Shown: positions 7,828 to 16,625, numbered from the stretch's first letter. The stretch: 64,000 bases of DNA from an uncultured Clostridia bacterium (GCA_947627875.1 CANQXS010000005.1:62001-126000); one strand, 5' to 3'. Notes: generated by a model from the sequence alone, not told the origin. Numbers and translations: made by a program.

Positions 7828-7969
7828 TAGCAAATTACGAAATTTTAACTTCCTTCTATGAGAAAATGATGAAAATAAAATGAAATCCTGAAAATATGTT
7901 TGCATTTCGCAGAAAATGTGCTATACTTATCTTGGAATAAAATTCAGCGATTTTTCGGAGGTTTTTTCT

Positions 7970-8932
7970 ATGCCTAAATATATCGGTCAATCCTGCACCT
8001 CCTGCCGCGTTCCCTTCAACGAGAACGACGAGATAGTGGTATGCCCCGAGTGCGGCTCGCCGTATCATAAGGCGTGCTACAAAGCCGAGGGCAGATGCAT
8101 AAATACAGTTCTCCACGAATCGGGGAAGGAATGGCAGCCCGAGCCCGTAGAGCCGCTTCACGTTTCTCAGAGCGCGGCTGTAGACAAGGTCTGCCCCAAC
8201 TGCGGTTTTCATAACGACCCGTCGGCAAGCTTCTGCACCGAATGCGGGACCTCTCTTTCTGCCGGCGCCGAGGCCGATCCCCGCGCCTTCGGTCAGAACT
8301 ACGGCGGAGGCTTTCAGGGTCAGTACGGTCCTTACGGTCAGCAGGGAGGTTTTCCCGGCGGCGATCTTCCGCCGTTCATAAACGTTCAGGCTGTCTCGCC
8401 CGATACCGACATCGACGGAATTACCGTCGGGGAATACGCGGAATACGTCAGGAGCAACACATTTTCCTATATCCCCAAGTTTGTCCGCTTTGCGAAATAC
8501 CATAAGAAGCTCTCCTTCAATTTCGCCGCGTTCTTCCTCTCTCCGTTCTGGTTTGCCTACAGAAAGATGCCGCTCTTCAGCGCGATAACAGCGCTCGTCT
8601 CGCTAATAAGCTCCATTCCCTACGCGATGGAGGCAATGACCGAGATAGGCATAGCCCAGTTCTCGGCTATCAACAGCCGCGCTTTCGCCGTAGTTTCGAC
8701 GGTATGCTATATCCTCAGCTACGCAGTCTCGATTTTCAGCGGTCTCTTCGGCGACTATATCTATTACAGACACGCCAAGAACGACATAACCGCGATAAAA
8801 TCCGAGGCGGCAGGGGATCTGTCGAAAAAGGCTGCTATGTATAAAGCCGGCGGAACTTCGATAGGCTATGTTTTCGCCCTGATAGCGATAACCTACGGCG
8901 CCGCCGCGATAATAACCGCACTTTTACTCTAA
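7970..8932 (+). CDS. Zinc-ribbon membrane protein, DUF2628-like
   Basis: This 320-residue protein starts with a RING-like cysteine cluster (CTSC, CPECGSPYHKACY), then a second zinc ribbon (CPNCGFHNDPSASFCTECG) near residues 75-100. A Gly/Gln/Pro-rich linker follows, then a C-terminal part with about three to four membrane segments. The stretch NFAAFFLSPFWFAYRKM is typical of DUF2628 membrane proteins. The start at 7970 has GGAGG upstream; the longer frame from 7916 lacks one. Its cellular role is unknown; eukaryote-like RING function should not be assumed. It is monocistronic, ahead of the rpsF promoter. Confidence 0.82.
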   Translation: MPKYIGQSCTSCRVPFNENDEIVVCPECGSPYHKACYKAEGRCINTVLHESGKEWQPEPVEPLHVSQSAAVDKVCPNCGFHNDPSASFCTECGTSLSAGAEADPRAFGQNYGGGFQGQYGPYGQQGGFPGGDLPPFINVQAVSPDTDIDGITVGEYAEYVRSNTFSYIPKFVRFAKYHKKLSFNFAAFFLSPFWFAYRKMPLFSAITALVSLISSIPYAMEAMTEIGIAQFSAINSRAFAVVSTVCYILSYAVSIFSGLFGDYIYYRHAKNDITAIKSEAAGDLSKKAAMYKAGGTSIGYVFALIAITYGAAAIITALLL

Positions 8933-8957
8933 CCGGCGAAAAATTTCCGTTTATCGC

Positions 8958-8986
8958 TTGACTTTTTAAGTCGGGTTTGATATAAT
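8958..8986 (+). promoter_or_regulatory. Promoter of rpsF-ssb-rpsR
   Basis: TTGACT and TATAAT are separated by 17 bp. Confidence 0.8.
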
Positions 8987-9001
8987 TCTGATGTTATCCT
9001 T

Positions 9002-9020
9002 GTCCGTGACCAACGCGGAC
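9002..9020 (+). promoter_or_regulatory. Possible S6/S18 autoregulatory leader
   Basis: The leader forms GTCCG / CGGAC with a 9-base loop just ahead of the rpsF ribosome site. Known rpsF leaders contain a CCG-bearing hairpin recognised by the S6:S18 pair, and this could be that element. The match is by position and rough shape only. Confidence 0.45.
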
Positions 9021-9043
9021 TGAATCCAGAAGGAGGTGCGACT

Positions 9044-9337
9044 ATGGCAAAGATCAAAGGAAGCTACGAATCTATGGTAGTTTTCTCGGTGAAGGACGGC
9101 GAAGAGGCTGCGCAGGCGCTCGTCGCCAAGTTCAAGGACATGATCGAAGCTAACGCCGAGCTGACAAATGTTGACGAGTGGGGCAAGAGAAAGCTTGCAT
9201 ACGACATCAACTATGAGTCCGAGGGCTACTACGTTGTTTACAACTTCGAGTCCAAGCCCGATTTCCCGGCTGAGCTTAACCGTGTTCTTAACATCACTGA
9301 CGGCGTTCTTCGCTTCATCGTCATATCGAAGGACTAA
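9044..9337 (+). CDS. rpsF: 30S ribosomal protein S6
   Basis: This 97-residue protein is ribosomal S6, which binds S18 and 16S rRNA in the platform of the small subunit. The segment WGKRKLAYDINYESEGYY is the conserved S6 core. AGGAGGTG precedes the ATG. It heads the near-universal operon rpsF-ssb-rpsR, each gene following the last by under 30 bp. Confidence 0.97.
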   Translation: MAKIKGSYESMVVFSVKDGEEAAQALVAKFKDMIEANAELTNVDEWGKRKLAYDINYESEGYYVVYNFESKPDFPAELNRVLNITDGVLRFIVISKD

Positions 9338-9364
9338 GCGCGCGCTGTCGAAAGGGGAATTTCA

Positions 9365-9865
9365 ATGCTTAACAGAGTTATATTGATGGGCAGGATCACA
9401 CAGGACCTTGACCTAAGGACCACAGCCGGAGGGCAGAGCGTTCTGACCTTTAACATCGCCGTTGACCGCAATTTTGTCAAGCAGGGCGAGGAGCGTCAGG
9501 CTGATTTCATCACCTGCGTCGCTTGGCGCCAGCAGGCAGAGTTCATCAACCGCTACTTCTCAAAGGGCAGACTGATAGCCATCGAGGGCAACCTGCGCTC
9601 AAGGACTTATGAAGACAAAAACGGTACAAAGCATTATGTTACCGAGGTTTACGTCGATCAGGTGTCATTCACCGGCGAGCGTGCCAACCAGGGCAGCGGA
9701 GACAGCTATCAGAGCGGTTACCGCAGCGACGGTCAGCCCTCATACCGCAACGAAACTCCCAAACAGGAGCAGCCCGCATACCGCGAGCCCGACAATAAGC
9801 CTATCTCGATAGGCGGTCTTGACGATTTCGAAGAGATTCTCAGCGACGACGGAGTACCGTTCTGA
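9365..9865 (+). CDS. ssb: Single-stranded DNA-binding protein
   Basis: This 166-residue SSB has an N-terminal OB fold (about 1-105) beginning MLNRVILMGRI, a Gln/Ser/Tyr-rich flexible linker, and an acidic tail ending DDGVPF. That tail is the usual docking tip for replication and repair partners, though it differs from the common DDDIPF. It protects single-stranded DNA in replication, repair and recombination. It is placed between rpsF and rpsR as in most Firmicutes. Confidence 0.97.
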   Translation: MLNRVILMGRITQDLDLRTTAGGQSVLTFNIAVDRNFVKQGEERQADFITCVAWRQQAEFINRYFSKGRLIAIEGNLRSRTYEDKNGTKHYVTEVYVDQVSFTGERANQGSGDSYQSGYRSDGQPSYRNETPKQEQPAYREPDNKPISIGGLDDFEEILSDDGVPF

Positions 9866-9888
9866 TCTGATAAGAAAGGAGAATTACT

Positions 9889-10128
9889 ATGGAGAGAACC
9901 AACGACAGACCCGCAAAGCGTTCCCGCAAAAAGGTCTGCATGTTCTGCGTTGACAGAGCAGAAACTATTGATTATAAAGATACAGCGAAGCTCAGAAAGT
10001 GCATGACCGAGCGTGCGAAGATACTTCCCCGCCGTGTCACCGGCACCTGCGCCTATCATCAGCGCGAGCTGACCAAGGCAATCAAAAGAGCCCGCTTCTG
10101 TGCTCTTCTGCCCTATTCCGCAGACTGA
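9889..10128 (+). CDS. rpsR: 30S ribosomal protein S18, zinc type
   Basis: This 79-residue S18 partners with S6 in the small subunit. It keeps cysteines CMFC near residues 17-20 and another in GTCAYHQR, the pattern of the zinc-binding C+ version common in Clostridia. The rest ([23 protein letters not shown]) is the standard S18 signature. AGGAG lies before the ATG, and a terminator follows directly. Confidence 0.97.
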   Translation: MERTNDRPAKRSRKKVCMFCVDRAETIDYKDTAKLRKCMTERAKILPRRVTGTCAYHQRELTKAIKRARFCALLPYSAD

Positions 10129-10137
10129 TATTCAAAA

Positions 10138-10170
10138 AAGAGACCTCGCTTCAAAGCGGGGTCTTTTTTA
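10138..10170 (+). terminator. Terminator of rpsF operon
   Basis: The stem AGACCTCGCT / AGCGGGGTCT (one G-U type pair) is followed by six T. Confidence 0.9.
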
Positions 10171-10224
10171 TCCGTCAACCGTCATATTTAAGGCAAAAAC
10201 TCTGAATATAAGAAAGGAGACATT

Positions 10225-10728
10225 ATGGAAAAGCCGCTTTTTGATTTAATAAAGGACCTTCCGAGCGATATTTGGCAGTCCGAGACAGTCGGCATCAGAA
10301 GAATCGAAAACGATGAAGACCTTTGGTACGCCGTTGCGGAGTGCAGAATCCTTCCGGAGCAGGAGGAGTTTGTCAATCCTGCGGGCTTTTCGGTAGGCAG
10401 AGCGTATCTTGCTCCCAACGACAATGTCCCGTGCGTTATTTGCAAAGCCGACGGCGAACGCATCGGTTTTATTGTTTTAAGAAAATGGAGCGGCTCCGAT
10501 AGGGGATTTAATTGGAGCTATTTTATAGACCGAAAATTTCAGGGCTTAGGCTACGGGAAAGCCGCCGCAGAGCTCGCGGTAAAAATTCTTAGAGCCGCCG
10601 ACCCCGAAATGCCTATCAAGCTTTCTGCCGAAGCCGGCAATATCAAGGCTCAAAAGCTGTATCGCTCCCTCGGATTCACAGAATCGGATGAGCTTGATGG
10701 CGACGACTTGGTTTTTATACTTCGCTGA
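10225..10728 (+). CDS. GNAT family N-acetyltransferase
   Basis: This 167-residue protein fits the GNAT acetyl-CoA transferase fold. The acetyl-CoA-binding motif A is seen as a beta strand (IGFIVLRK), then FQGLGYGKAAAELAVKIL (about 110-127), and the late motif AGNIKAQKLYRSLGFTESDE. This resembles SpeG/RimI-like enzymes acting on small amines or proteins; the substrate cannot be read. AAAGGAG precedes the ATG. It is convergent with the following regulator genes, with only 9 bp between stops. Confidence 0.87.
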   Translation: MEKPLFDLIKDLPSDIWQSETVGIRRIENDEDLWYAVAECRILPEQEEFVNPAGFSVGRAYLAPNDNVPCVICKADGERIGFIVLRKWSGSDRGFNWSYFIDRKFQGLGYGKAAAELAVKILRAADPEMPIKLSAEAGNIKAQKLYRSLGFTESDELDGDDLVFILR

Positions 10729-10737
10729 GAAAAAGTG

Positions 10738-11727
10738 TCAATTTTTACCCTTTTTCCTGCCGTAGTCATATAAGACCGTCAGCGCCGCGAGCGAAACCGC
10801 AGGTATCACCGCGCCTTCCGCCCTGATTATCCAGCTTATTCTCGCGAGCCGTTCTCCCGTCGTCAGGCTTTCCGACGATACCGCCGCGAATATTATCAGC
10901 GTAAATACCGCCGCAGCGCAGAGCATTACCCCGAGCGCCGGCAGCAGGACCTTAAGCTTTCTGTCAAAGCCCTTTGCGCGCGTGAGTATCAGATAAAAAA
11001 TAAGGTAGACCGCGCAGCTCAGCGCCGGAGCCGCAAGGTAATACGAAAACACACTTGAACTTTGTGCAAACAGCCCCGTGACAATGAGATTCAGGGTCGA
11101 AATAAGCCAGAGCAGAATTACGCAGGGCAGGCGCTTCGGGTATCCGCGCCCGAGGCTCAGCAGGCAGGCGCCGTCCCTGAATACCGCCGTCATAAAATAG
11201 TACAGCGGAAAGCTGAACACAAAGTTCATTGCCGCGACGAGAAACGGCTGTACCTTCGTGTAGCCGATAAGCGCTTCGAGGGAAGCATTCCCCGCAAACT
11301 GCGTAAGAAGGAACTGTATCCCGTTCACCGTAAAAAACGCAAACAGCTGCGCCGCGATGAGCAGAACCGCGTTGAATAGCGTTTTTATCGGCGGGAGGAG
11401 CTCCTTCGCCCGAATGACAGTATTGACTTTCTCGGACCTAAAGCCGTTTGAACTTCCGTCAGCCGCGCCTGATATCGGCGGCGGGGGAGTCGTAGAGTCG
11501 CTTGCCCGAGCGTTTTCCTCGGGGTCGGGCGAATCCTTAACAAGGCTGTCTATCGTAACGCCGAAGAAGTCGCTTATGGCTTTGAGGTTTTCGAGCGACG
11601 GAACGCCGGTGCCCATCTCCCACTTCGAGACCGCCTGCCGCGAGACTCCGAGCGCCTCTGCGAGCTCCTCCTGCTTCAAATTCCGTTGAGTGCGCAGCTC
11701 ATAGAGCCGCTTCGGCAGACTGTTCAT
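10738..11727 (-). CDS. XRE-type HTH protein with membrane domain (copy 1)
   Basis: This 329-residue protein has an N-terminal cro/CI-type HTH (about residues 5-65, LKQEELAEALGVSRQAVSKWE), a Pro/Ser-rich linker, and about six hydrophobic membrane helices in the C-terminal two thirds. This architecture suggests a membrane-tethered regulator or sensor. The ATG at 11727 is preferred, with GGAGG 9 bp upstream; another ATG lies 6 bp upstream but is only 3 bp from that site. It overlaps the 3' end of the upstream paralogue by 29 bp, so translation is coupled. The HTH is nearly identical in DNA to that of the neighbour, whereas the membrane part has diverged. Confidence 0.85.
   Translation of the reverse strand: MNSLPKRLYELRTQRNLKQEELAEALGVSRQAVSKWEMGTGVPSLENLKAISDFFGVTIDSLVKDSPDPEENARASDSTTPPPPISGAADGSSNGFRSEKVNTVIRAKELLPPIKTLFNAVLLIAAQLFAFFTVNGIQFLLTQFAGNASLEALIGYTKVQPFLVAAMNFVFSFPLYYFMTAVFRDGACLLSLGRGYPKRLPCVILLWLISTLNLIVTGLFAQSSSVFSYYLAAPALSCAVYLIFYLILTRAKGFDRKLKVLLPALGVMLCAAAVFTLIIFAAVSSESLTTGERLARISWIIRAEGAVIPAVSLAALTVLYDYGRKKGKN
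11527..11709. repeat. Near-identical HTH-coding repeat, copy 1
   Basis: This 183-bp stretch matches 12521-12703 at an exact offset of 994 bp with only about a dozen differences by eye. It covers the HTH-coding part of both paralogues. The similarity is much higher than in the rest of the genes, suggesting gene conversion or strong constraint. Confidence 0.85.
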
Positions 11728-12721
11728 TTTCATTTTCCTCCTTTACAAAAGCAGAACGCGTGTGGCATATGGCAACGGCCATTAGAATAAATGCCGCATA
11801 CATAATGCCGAAAATATCGTTTATTCGCGGATAGGTTATGTCCACCGCTGTATAATCAGCGGGCTGCACTCTCATTCTGTTGTACGAGCCGAGTATTTCC
11901 AAGGTAATAAGAAGCCCCGACAGAACTATCGCTGCCAAGAGGTTGAATTTGCTTTTAAACATCGATGGGCGGCCCAGCGCAAGTATCGCGTATATAATAA
12001 ACGTTTCGAGCGTCACCGAAACGGCTCCCAGTGCTGATGAGGAAGCCCACATCGTCCTGAAACCTGCCTGCCACAGCGCTATTTCGAGGACATTCGTCGC
12101 CGCCGGCATAACAAGGTATACCGCAAATGCCGCAGCGACCTTTTTTATTATGATCCTGCGCTTTTCGGGAGACTGCCTTGAATAAAGCTCTTTTGAAAAC
12201 ACCGTCATATTTTTATCTATCATCACCGCCGCCAGATAAAGGAACGGCAGGGCATAGAGCGACGAAATAACGTAATGTATGACCGACGCCGCAGGCATCG
12301 CACGATACATCGCCGCGTCCGTGGTTATGATCATATTCATGATCGTTGTTATCAGCACGGCAGTTACATATCTTAAAACAATTACCTCAATAAAACCCAG
12401 AGCGACAGCCGCCGCGTTTGCCACACGCTTGAGAAAAGGGTCTTTCTCGACGGGGCTTATGCGTTTATTCGGAGAGGCTTCGTTTTCTGCCTTGGAGGTC
12501 TGTGCGCTTTCGGGCGGGGCGGGCGAATCCTTCACAAGGCTGTCTATCGTAACGCCGAAGAAGTCGCTTATGGCTTTGAGGTTATCGAGCGACGGCACGC
12601 CCGTACCCATCTCCCATTTCGAGACCGCCTGCCGCGAGACTCCGAGAGCCTCGGCGAGCTCCTCCTGCTTCAAATTCCGTTGAGTGCGCAGCTCATAGAG
12701 CCGACGGGCGAGCAAATTCAT
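11699..12721 (-). CDS. XRE-type HTH protein with membrane domain (copy 2)
   Basis: This 340-residue paralogue of the next gene downstream begins MNLLARRLYELRTQ and has the same HTH (about 5-65), a charged linker, and roughly seven hydrophobic segments. The membrane part shows no close sequence similarity to that of copy 1. AAAGGAG and a TTTACA-17-TATAAT promoter lie upstream, so this is the first gene of the pair. The stop lies inside the start region of copy 1. Ligand and targets are unknown; possible autoregulation is inferred from the HTH. Confidence 0.85.
   Translation of the reverse strand: MNLLARRLYELRTQRNLKQEELAEALGVSRQAVSKWEMGTGVPSLDNLKAISDFFGVTIDSLVKDSPAPPESAQTSKAENEASPNKRISPVEKDPFLKRVANAAAVALGFIEVIVLRYVTAVLITTIMNMIITTDAAMYRAMPAASVIHYVISSLYALPFLYLAAVMIDKNMTVFSKELYSRQSPEKRRIIIKKVAAAFAVYLVMPAATNVLEIALWQAGFRTMWASSSALGAVSVTLETFIIYAILALGRPSMFKSKFNLLAAIVLSGLLITLEILGSYNRMRVQPADYTAVDITYPRINDIFGIMYAAFILMAVAICHTRSAFVKEENENEQSAEAAL
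12521..12703. repeat. Near-identical HTH-coding repeat, copy 2
   Basis: This is the partner of 11527-11709, in the same orientation. Confidence 0.85.
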
Positions 12722-12749
12722 ATATTAAAACACTCCTTTCAACGCGATC

Positions 12750-12778
12750 ATTATATCAGAATCGAGCCTTATTGTAAA
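12750..12778 (-). promoter_or_regulatory. Promoter of HTH-membrane pair
   Basis: On the minus strand TTTACA and TATAAT are separated by 17 bp. Confidence 0.7.
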
Positions 12779-12796
12779 GCGACAGAGGTTTACAAT

Positions 12797-12863
12797 TTGC
12801 GCAACGCGCCGTTGCGCGGCAAAAACGCTGCTGTTTATGAGGTTTTCGCAAAATGATAACCTC
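12797..12863. other. Inverted repeats upstream of glgP
   Basis: The 320-bp gap between the HTH gene and glgP holds two divergent promoters and two inverted repeats: GCGCAAC-gcgcc-GTTGCGC near 12797-12816 and GAGGTT/AACCTC near 12839-12863. Either could be an operator. Nothing else is seen in the gap. Confidence 0.4.
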
Positions 12864-12968
12864 TTTACCGCGCGTTTTTCGGGAAACATCGGCGATGCGC
12901 TTTTTATTTAAACGAGCGGCGCCGCATTCCGAAGCAACAAATAAACCCTTCCTTCCCCCTTTTCACAC

Positions 12969-12997
12969 TTGACATCTTCGGAATAATTGGTTATAAT
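12969..12997 (+). promoter_or_regulatory. Promoter of glgP
   Basis: TTGACA and TATAAT are separated by exactly 17 bp, a full consensus. Confidence 0.85.
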
Positions 12998-13041
12998 TGT
13001 AACATTGCACTACCGAAAATTCTTACAAAGGAGAGTTTACT

Positions 13042-15435
13042 TTGGCTAAGATTCATTATACCGAAAGGGAGCTCAAGGAAGAGCTCGCCAACGTTCTTAT
13101 GGACAAGTTCGGCGTTAAGCCCGATTCCGCCTCCGATTCTCAGTTTTACGAGGCTTTAGCCGCAATAGTCGTCCCTATCCTCGTTGAAAAGCGCCGCCAC
13201 TATACCAACCACGTTCACAGCGTAGGTCAGAAACAGGTCTATTACATCTCTATGGAGTTCCTTATGGGGCGCTCCTTAAAAACCAACCTCTTTAACCTCG
13301 GTCTGACCGATAAGGTCGAAAAAGTCCTCAAGGAATACGGCGTTTCGCTCAATGCCGTATACGAGCGCGAGCCCGACGCAGGTCTCGGAAACGGCGGTCT
13401 CGGAAGGCTTGCCGCCTGCTATCTCGACGGTCTCGCGACCGACGGCTACCCCGCAACAGGCTATTCCATTCTCTACGAATACGGCATCTTCCGCCAGAAG
13501 ATCGAAGACGGCTGGCAGGTCGAGCTGCCCGACAACTGGCTCCCCGGCGGTTCCTGCTGGCTGGTCCCGCGCCCCGAGCAGCAGATCGAGATCCATTTCG
13601 ACGGCAATCTCCACGAATACTGGGACCAGCAGTATCACCACATCACCCTCGATAACTACACCACCGTTCTCGCCGTTCCCTACGATATGTTCGTCTCGGG
13701 GTACGACAGCGACGCCGTCTCTAAGCTCAGGCTCTGGAAGGCGGTCAGCCCCGCGTTCGATATGAATATGTTCAATTCGGGCAACTACGAAAAGGCGCTC
13801 GGTCAGAATATCGTCGCTCAGGCTATTTCGAAGGTCCTTTACCCCAACGACAACCACCTCGAGGGTCAGTCCTTAAGGCTCAGGCAGCAATACTTTATGT
13901 GCGCCGCCTCGATAGGCGATATAGTCAACCACCATATGGCAACCTACGGAACTCTCGACAACCTCGCCGATAAAGTCGCTATACAGATCAACGACACCCA
14001 CCCGACCCTCGCCATTCCCGAGCTTATGCGCGTTCTGCTCGACGACTGCGGCTACAGCTGGGACCGCGCCTGGGATATAGTTTCAAAGTGCTTCTCTTAT
14101 ACCAACCACACCGTTATGGCTGAGGCGCTCGAAAAGTGGAGCGTAAATCTCCTCGAGAGCATCGTCCCGAGAATTTACTCCATCATCGTCGAGATAAACA
14201 ACCGCTACTGCGCAGGGCTTTGGGATAAATACCGCGACCACGACAGGGTATCCCGCATGTCCATAATCCGCAACGGTCAGGTCCATATGGCGAAGCTCTG
14301 CGTCGCCGCCTCTCACCACGTCAACGGCGTATCGGTCATTCATTCCGACATCATCAAGGATTCCGTCTTTAAATACGAATACGAGAACACCCCCGAGAAA
14401 TTCACCAACGTCACCAACGGCATCGCCTACCGCCGCTGGCTCTGCCAGTCGAACAAGCCGCTCTGCAAGCTTTTGGACAGCACCATCGGCAGCGGCTACC
14501 GCAAAGACGCCCGCGAGCTCAAGAAATTCGAGGCTTATAAAGACGACGCCGACGTTCTCGAATCCCTGAGAAAGATAAAGCTTACCAACAAGACCACGTT
14601 CGCGAAGTTCGTAAAGTCTCAGTGGGGGACCGTCATCGACCCCGATACTCTCTTCGACGTTCAGGTCAAGCGCCTCCACGAATACAAGCGCCAGCATCTC
14701 AACGTTCTGAACATAGTTTCGGAATATAACTACCTTCTCGAGAATCCCGACGCCGATTTCCAGCCCAAGACCTATATCTTCGCGGCTAAGGCAGCCCCGG
14801 GCTATTACCTCGCGAAGCAGATAATCAAGCTTATCTGCGCCCTCAGCGACGAAATTAAGAAGAACCCCGCTATCCGCAGCAAGCTCAACGTGGTCTTCCT
14901 CGAAAACTACAACGTTTCGCTCTCCGAGCTCCTTATGCCGGCGTCCGAAATTTCCGAGCAGATTTCCCTCGCCGGAACCGAGGCTTCGGGTACGGGCAAT
15001 ATGAAGCTTATGCTCAACGGCGCCGTTACCCTCGGCACCCGCGACGGTGCCAACATCGAGATAGGCAACGTTGTCGGCAGCGAGAACATCATCAACTTCG
15101 GTATGACCGCCGACGAGGTCGAGCAGAAAAAGCACGGCTACAATCCCGCTCATATCTACGGAGCCGACCCGATCATCAAGGCGGCTATCGACATGATAGG
15201 CTCGGGAATAAACGGCAGCAGCTTCGACGACGTAGTGAATTCCCTGAAGTTCAGCGACCCTTATATGGTCCTTGCCGACTTCGAGTCATATAGGCAGGCT
15301 CAGGCTTATGCCTCCGAGATATACCGCGACGTTAATAAGTGGCAGTCGATGTCGCTTATGAACATCGCCAACGCCGGAGTCTTCTCGGCAGACAGAGCGG
15401 TCAGGGAATACGCCAAGAATATCTGGAAGCTCTGA
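13042..15435 (+). CDS. glgP: Glycogen/maltodextrin phosphorylase (GT35)
   Basis: This 797-residue PLP enzyme cleaves alpha-1,4-glucans with phosphate to release glucose-1-phosphate in the cytoplasm. The PLP lysine is K655 in SGTGNMKLMLNGAVTLGTRD, the family signature, and the N-terminal part has the usual LGNGGLGRLAACYLDGLATD loop. Length is normal for bacterial phosphorylases. The start is a TTG 9-10 bp after AAAGGAGAG; no nearby ATG fits. It is monocistronic, with no glycogen synthesis genes nearby, so use of stored glycogen or imported maltodextrin cannot be distinguished. Confidence 0.96.
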   Translation: MAKIHYTERELKEELANVLMDKFGVKPDSASDSQFYEALAAIVVPILVEKRRHYTNHVHSVGQKQVYYISMEFLMGRSLKTNLFNLGLTDKVEKVLKEYGVSLNAVYEREPDAGLGNGGLGRLAACYLDGLATDGYPATGYSILYEYGIFRQKIEDGWQVELPDNWLPGGSCWLVPRPEQQIEIHFDGNLHEYWDQQYHHITLDNYTTVLAVPYDMFVSGYDSDAVSKLRLWKAVSPAFDMNMFNSGNYEKALGQNIVAQAISKVLYPNDNHLEGQSLRLRQQYFMCAASIGDIVNHHMATYGTLDNLADKVAIQINDTHPTLAIPELMRVLLDDCGYSWDRAWDIVSKCFSYTNHTVMAEALEKWSVNLLESIVPRIYSIIVEINNRYCAGLWDKYRDHDRVSRMSIIRNGQVHMAKLCVAASHHVNGVSVIHSDIIKDSVFKYEYENTPEKFTNVTNGIAYRRWLCQSNKPLCKLLDSTIGSGYRKDARELKKFEAYKDDADVLESLRKIKLTNKTTFAKFVKSQWGTVIDPDTLFDVQVKRLHEYKRQHLNVLNIVSEYNYLLENPDADFQPKTYIFAAKAAPGYYLAKQIIKLICALSDEIKKNPAIRSKLNVVFLENYNVSLSELLMPASEISEQISLAGTEASGTGNMKLMLNGAVTLGTRDGANIEIGNVVGSENIINFGMTADEVEQKKHGYNPAHIYGADPIIKAAIDMIGSGINGSSFDDVVNSLKFSDPYMVLADFESYRQAQAYASEIYRDVNKWQSMSLMNIANAGVFSADRAVREYAKNIWKL

Positions 15436-15464
15436 AAATAATTCAAAAAAGTTTGCTTCGGGTA

Positions 15465-15493
15465 TTGCAATTTCATTTCTTTTGTGATACAAT
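15465..15493 (+). promoter_or_regulatory. Promoter of secG
   Basis: TTGCAA and TACAAT are separated by 17 bp. Confidence 0.7.
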
Positions 15494-15527
15494 ATCAAGG
15501 ATTAAAGACTTTATGGAGGATTTTTAA

Positions 15528-15788
15528 ATGACAGCAGTAAATATTATAAGCGGGATCGTCCTCGTTATCGCGAGCGTAGCCATCGTTCTGGCGGTTTTGT
15601 TCACCGATACCCATAACTCCGGGCTCAACTCGGCGATAGGCGGTTCTCAGGATTCGTTCTTCGGGCGCAACGGCGGCAACACCCGCGAGGCTAAGATCAA
15701 CAAAGCCACCACAGTAATCACTATCGTGTTCTTTGTTGTCGCGGTCGTCGTCAATATCGTAACGAAGATCGTCGCGAATCTCGGATAA
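15528..15788 (+). CDS. secG: Preprotein translocase subunit SecG
   Basis: This 86-residue protein has two membrane segments (about residues 3-24 and 62-82) joined by a Gly/Ser/Asn loop with the SecG-like stretch GLNSAIGGSQDSFFGRNGG. SecG assists SecYE-mediated export. GGAGG lies upstream of the ATG. It is followed by a hairpin and then by a 32-residue membrane peptide. Confidence 0.9.
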   Translation: MTAVNIISGIVLVIASVAIVLAVLFTDTHNSGLNSAIGGSQDSFFGRNGGNTREAKINKATTVITIVFFVVAVVVNIVTKIVANLG

Positions 15789-15799
15789 CAGAACGGACA

Positions 15800-15835
15800 G
15801 CCGCCCGATTTTCGGGCGGCATTTTGCTTTTCGGA
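15800..15835 (+). terminator. Hairpin after secG
   Basis: A perfect 9-bp GC stem GCCGCCCGA / TCGGGCGGC is followed by a T-rich but interrupted tail, so readthrough into the next small gene is possible. Confidence 0.75.
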
Positions 15836-15843
15836 GAGATAAT

Positions 15844-15942
15844 ATGAAAAAATCCCTTATTTTAAGGATACTTATTCTTGCGCTCGCAGCGCTTATGGTC
15901 TTGGGAATAGTAGCGACCTCGCTCTATTCCGTTCTGGTCTGA
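15844..15942 (+). CDS. 32-residue membrane peptide
   Basis: A short ORF starts at an ATG with GGAGAGATA 3 to 10 bp upstream. It encodes three basic residues near the N-terminus, then one long hydrophobic helix, ending SLYSVLV. It sits between the secG hairpin and ung, only 3 bp before the ung ATG, so it may be cotranslated with ung. I do not recognise a family; it could be a small membrane protein or a regulatory leader. The frame and ribosome site are clear but expression is unproven. Confidence 0.6.
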   Translation: MKKSLILRILILALAALMVLGIVATSLYSVLV

Positions 15943-15945
15943 ACT

Positions 15946-16623
15946 ATGGTAACGATAGGAAACGACTGGGACGGCGTTATAGGCGAAGAATTTGAAAAGG
16001 AATATTACCTTAAGCTTCGCGAGTTTTTAAAAGCCGAGTATTCCTCCTTTAAAATCTACCCCGGAATGTACGACATCTTCAACGCCCTGAAGCTCACGCC
16101 TTATTCAAAGGTAAAAGCGGTCATTCTCGGGCAGGACCCTTACCACGAGCCCGGGCAAGCTCACGGTTTAAGCTTTTCGGTAAAAGAGGGGACTCAGCTC
16201 CCGCCCTCGCTCCGCAACATCTATAAAGAGCTTTACGACGATATCGGCATCCCTCCCGCATCTAAAGGCGACCTTACCCCTTGGGCAGAGCAGGGCGTTC
16301 TTCTGATGAACACGGTGCTGACGGTCCGCAGGGGGCAGGCGAATTCTCACAAGGGTATGGGCTGGGAAATCTTCACCGACGAGGTGATAAAAAAGCTCAA
16401 CGAACGCGAAACGCCGATAGCCTTTATCCTCTGGGGAGCCAACGCAAGGAGCAAAAAAGCCCTCATAACCAACCCTATCCACGGTATCTTTGAGTCGGCT
16501 CACCCGAGCCCGCTCTCGGCGAGCAGCGGCTTCTTCGGTTCGCGGGTGTTCTCTCGGGTCAACAGATTTTTGGTCGAAAACGAGATCCCGCCGATAGACT
16601 GGCGCGTAGAAAAACAGAATTAA
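15946..16623 (+). CDS. ung: Uracil-DNA glycosylase
   Basis: This 225-residue family-1 UDG removes uracil from DNA in base excision repair. The water-activating motif GQDPYH has D64, and the leucine-loop motif HPSPLSA with the catalytic histidine is near residue 187. Length is typical. No independent promoter is obvious, and its start is 3 bp after the stop of the 32-residue ORF. A very strong terminator follows. Confidence 0.97.
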   Translation: MVTIGNDWDGVIGEEFEKEYYLKLREFLKAEYSSFKIYPGMYDIFNALKLTPYSKVKAVILGQDPYHEPGQAHGLSFSVKEGTQLPPSLRNIYKELYDDIGIPPASKGDLTPWAEQGVLLMNTVLTVRRGQANSHKGMGWEIFTDEVIKKLNERETPIAFILWGANARSKKALITNPIHGIFESAHPSPLSASSGFFGSRVFSRVNRFLVENEIPPIDWRVEKQN

Positions 16624-16625
16624 CA

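Noticed and set aside
7547-7830. SAM (S-box) riboswitch or T-box upstream of metY
   Set aside because: None of the conserved S-box core or the T-box TGGnACCGCG sequence is present on the minus strand; the leader ORF and alternative pairing explain the region better.
7970-8160. A functional RING ubiquitin ligase
   Set aside because: The cysteine cluster is RING-like, but such zinc clusters are common in bacterial membrane proteins and there is no ubiquitin system in view.
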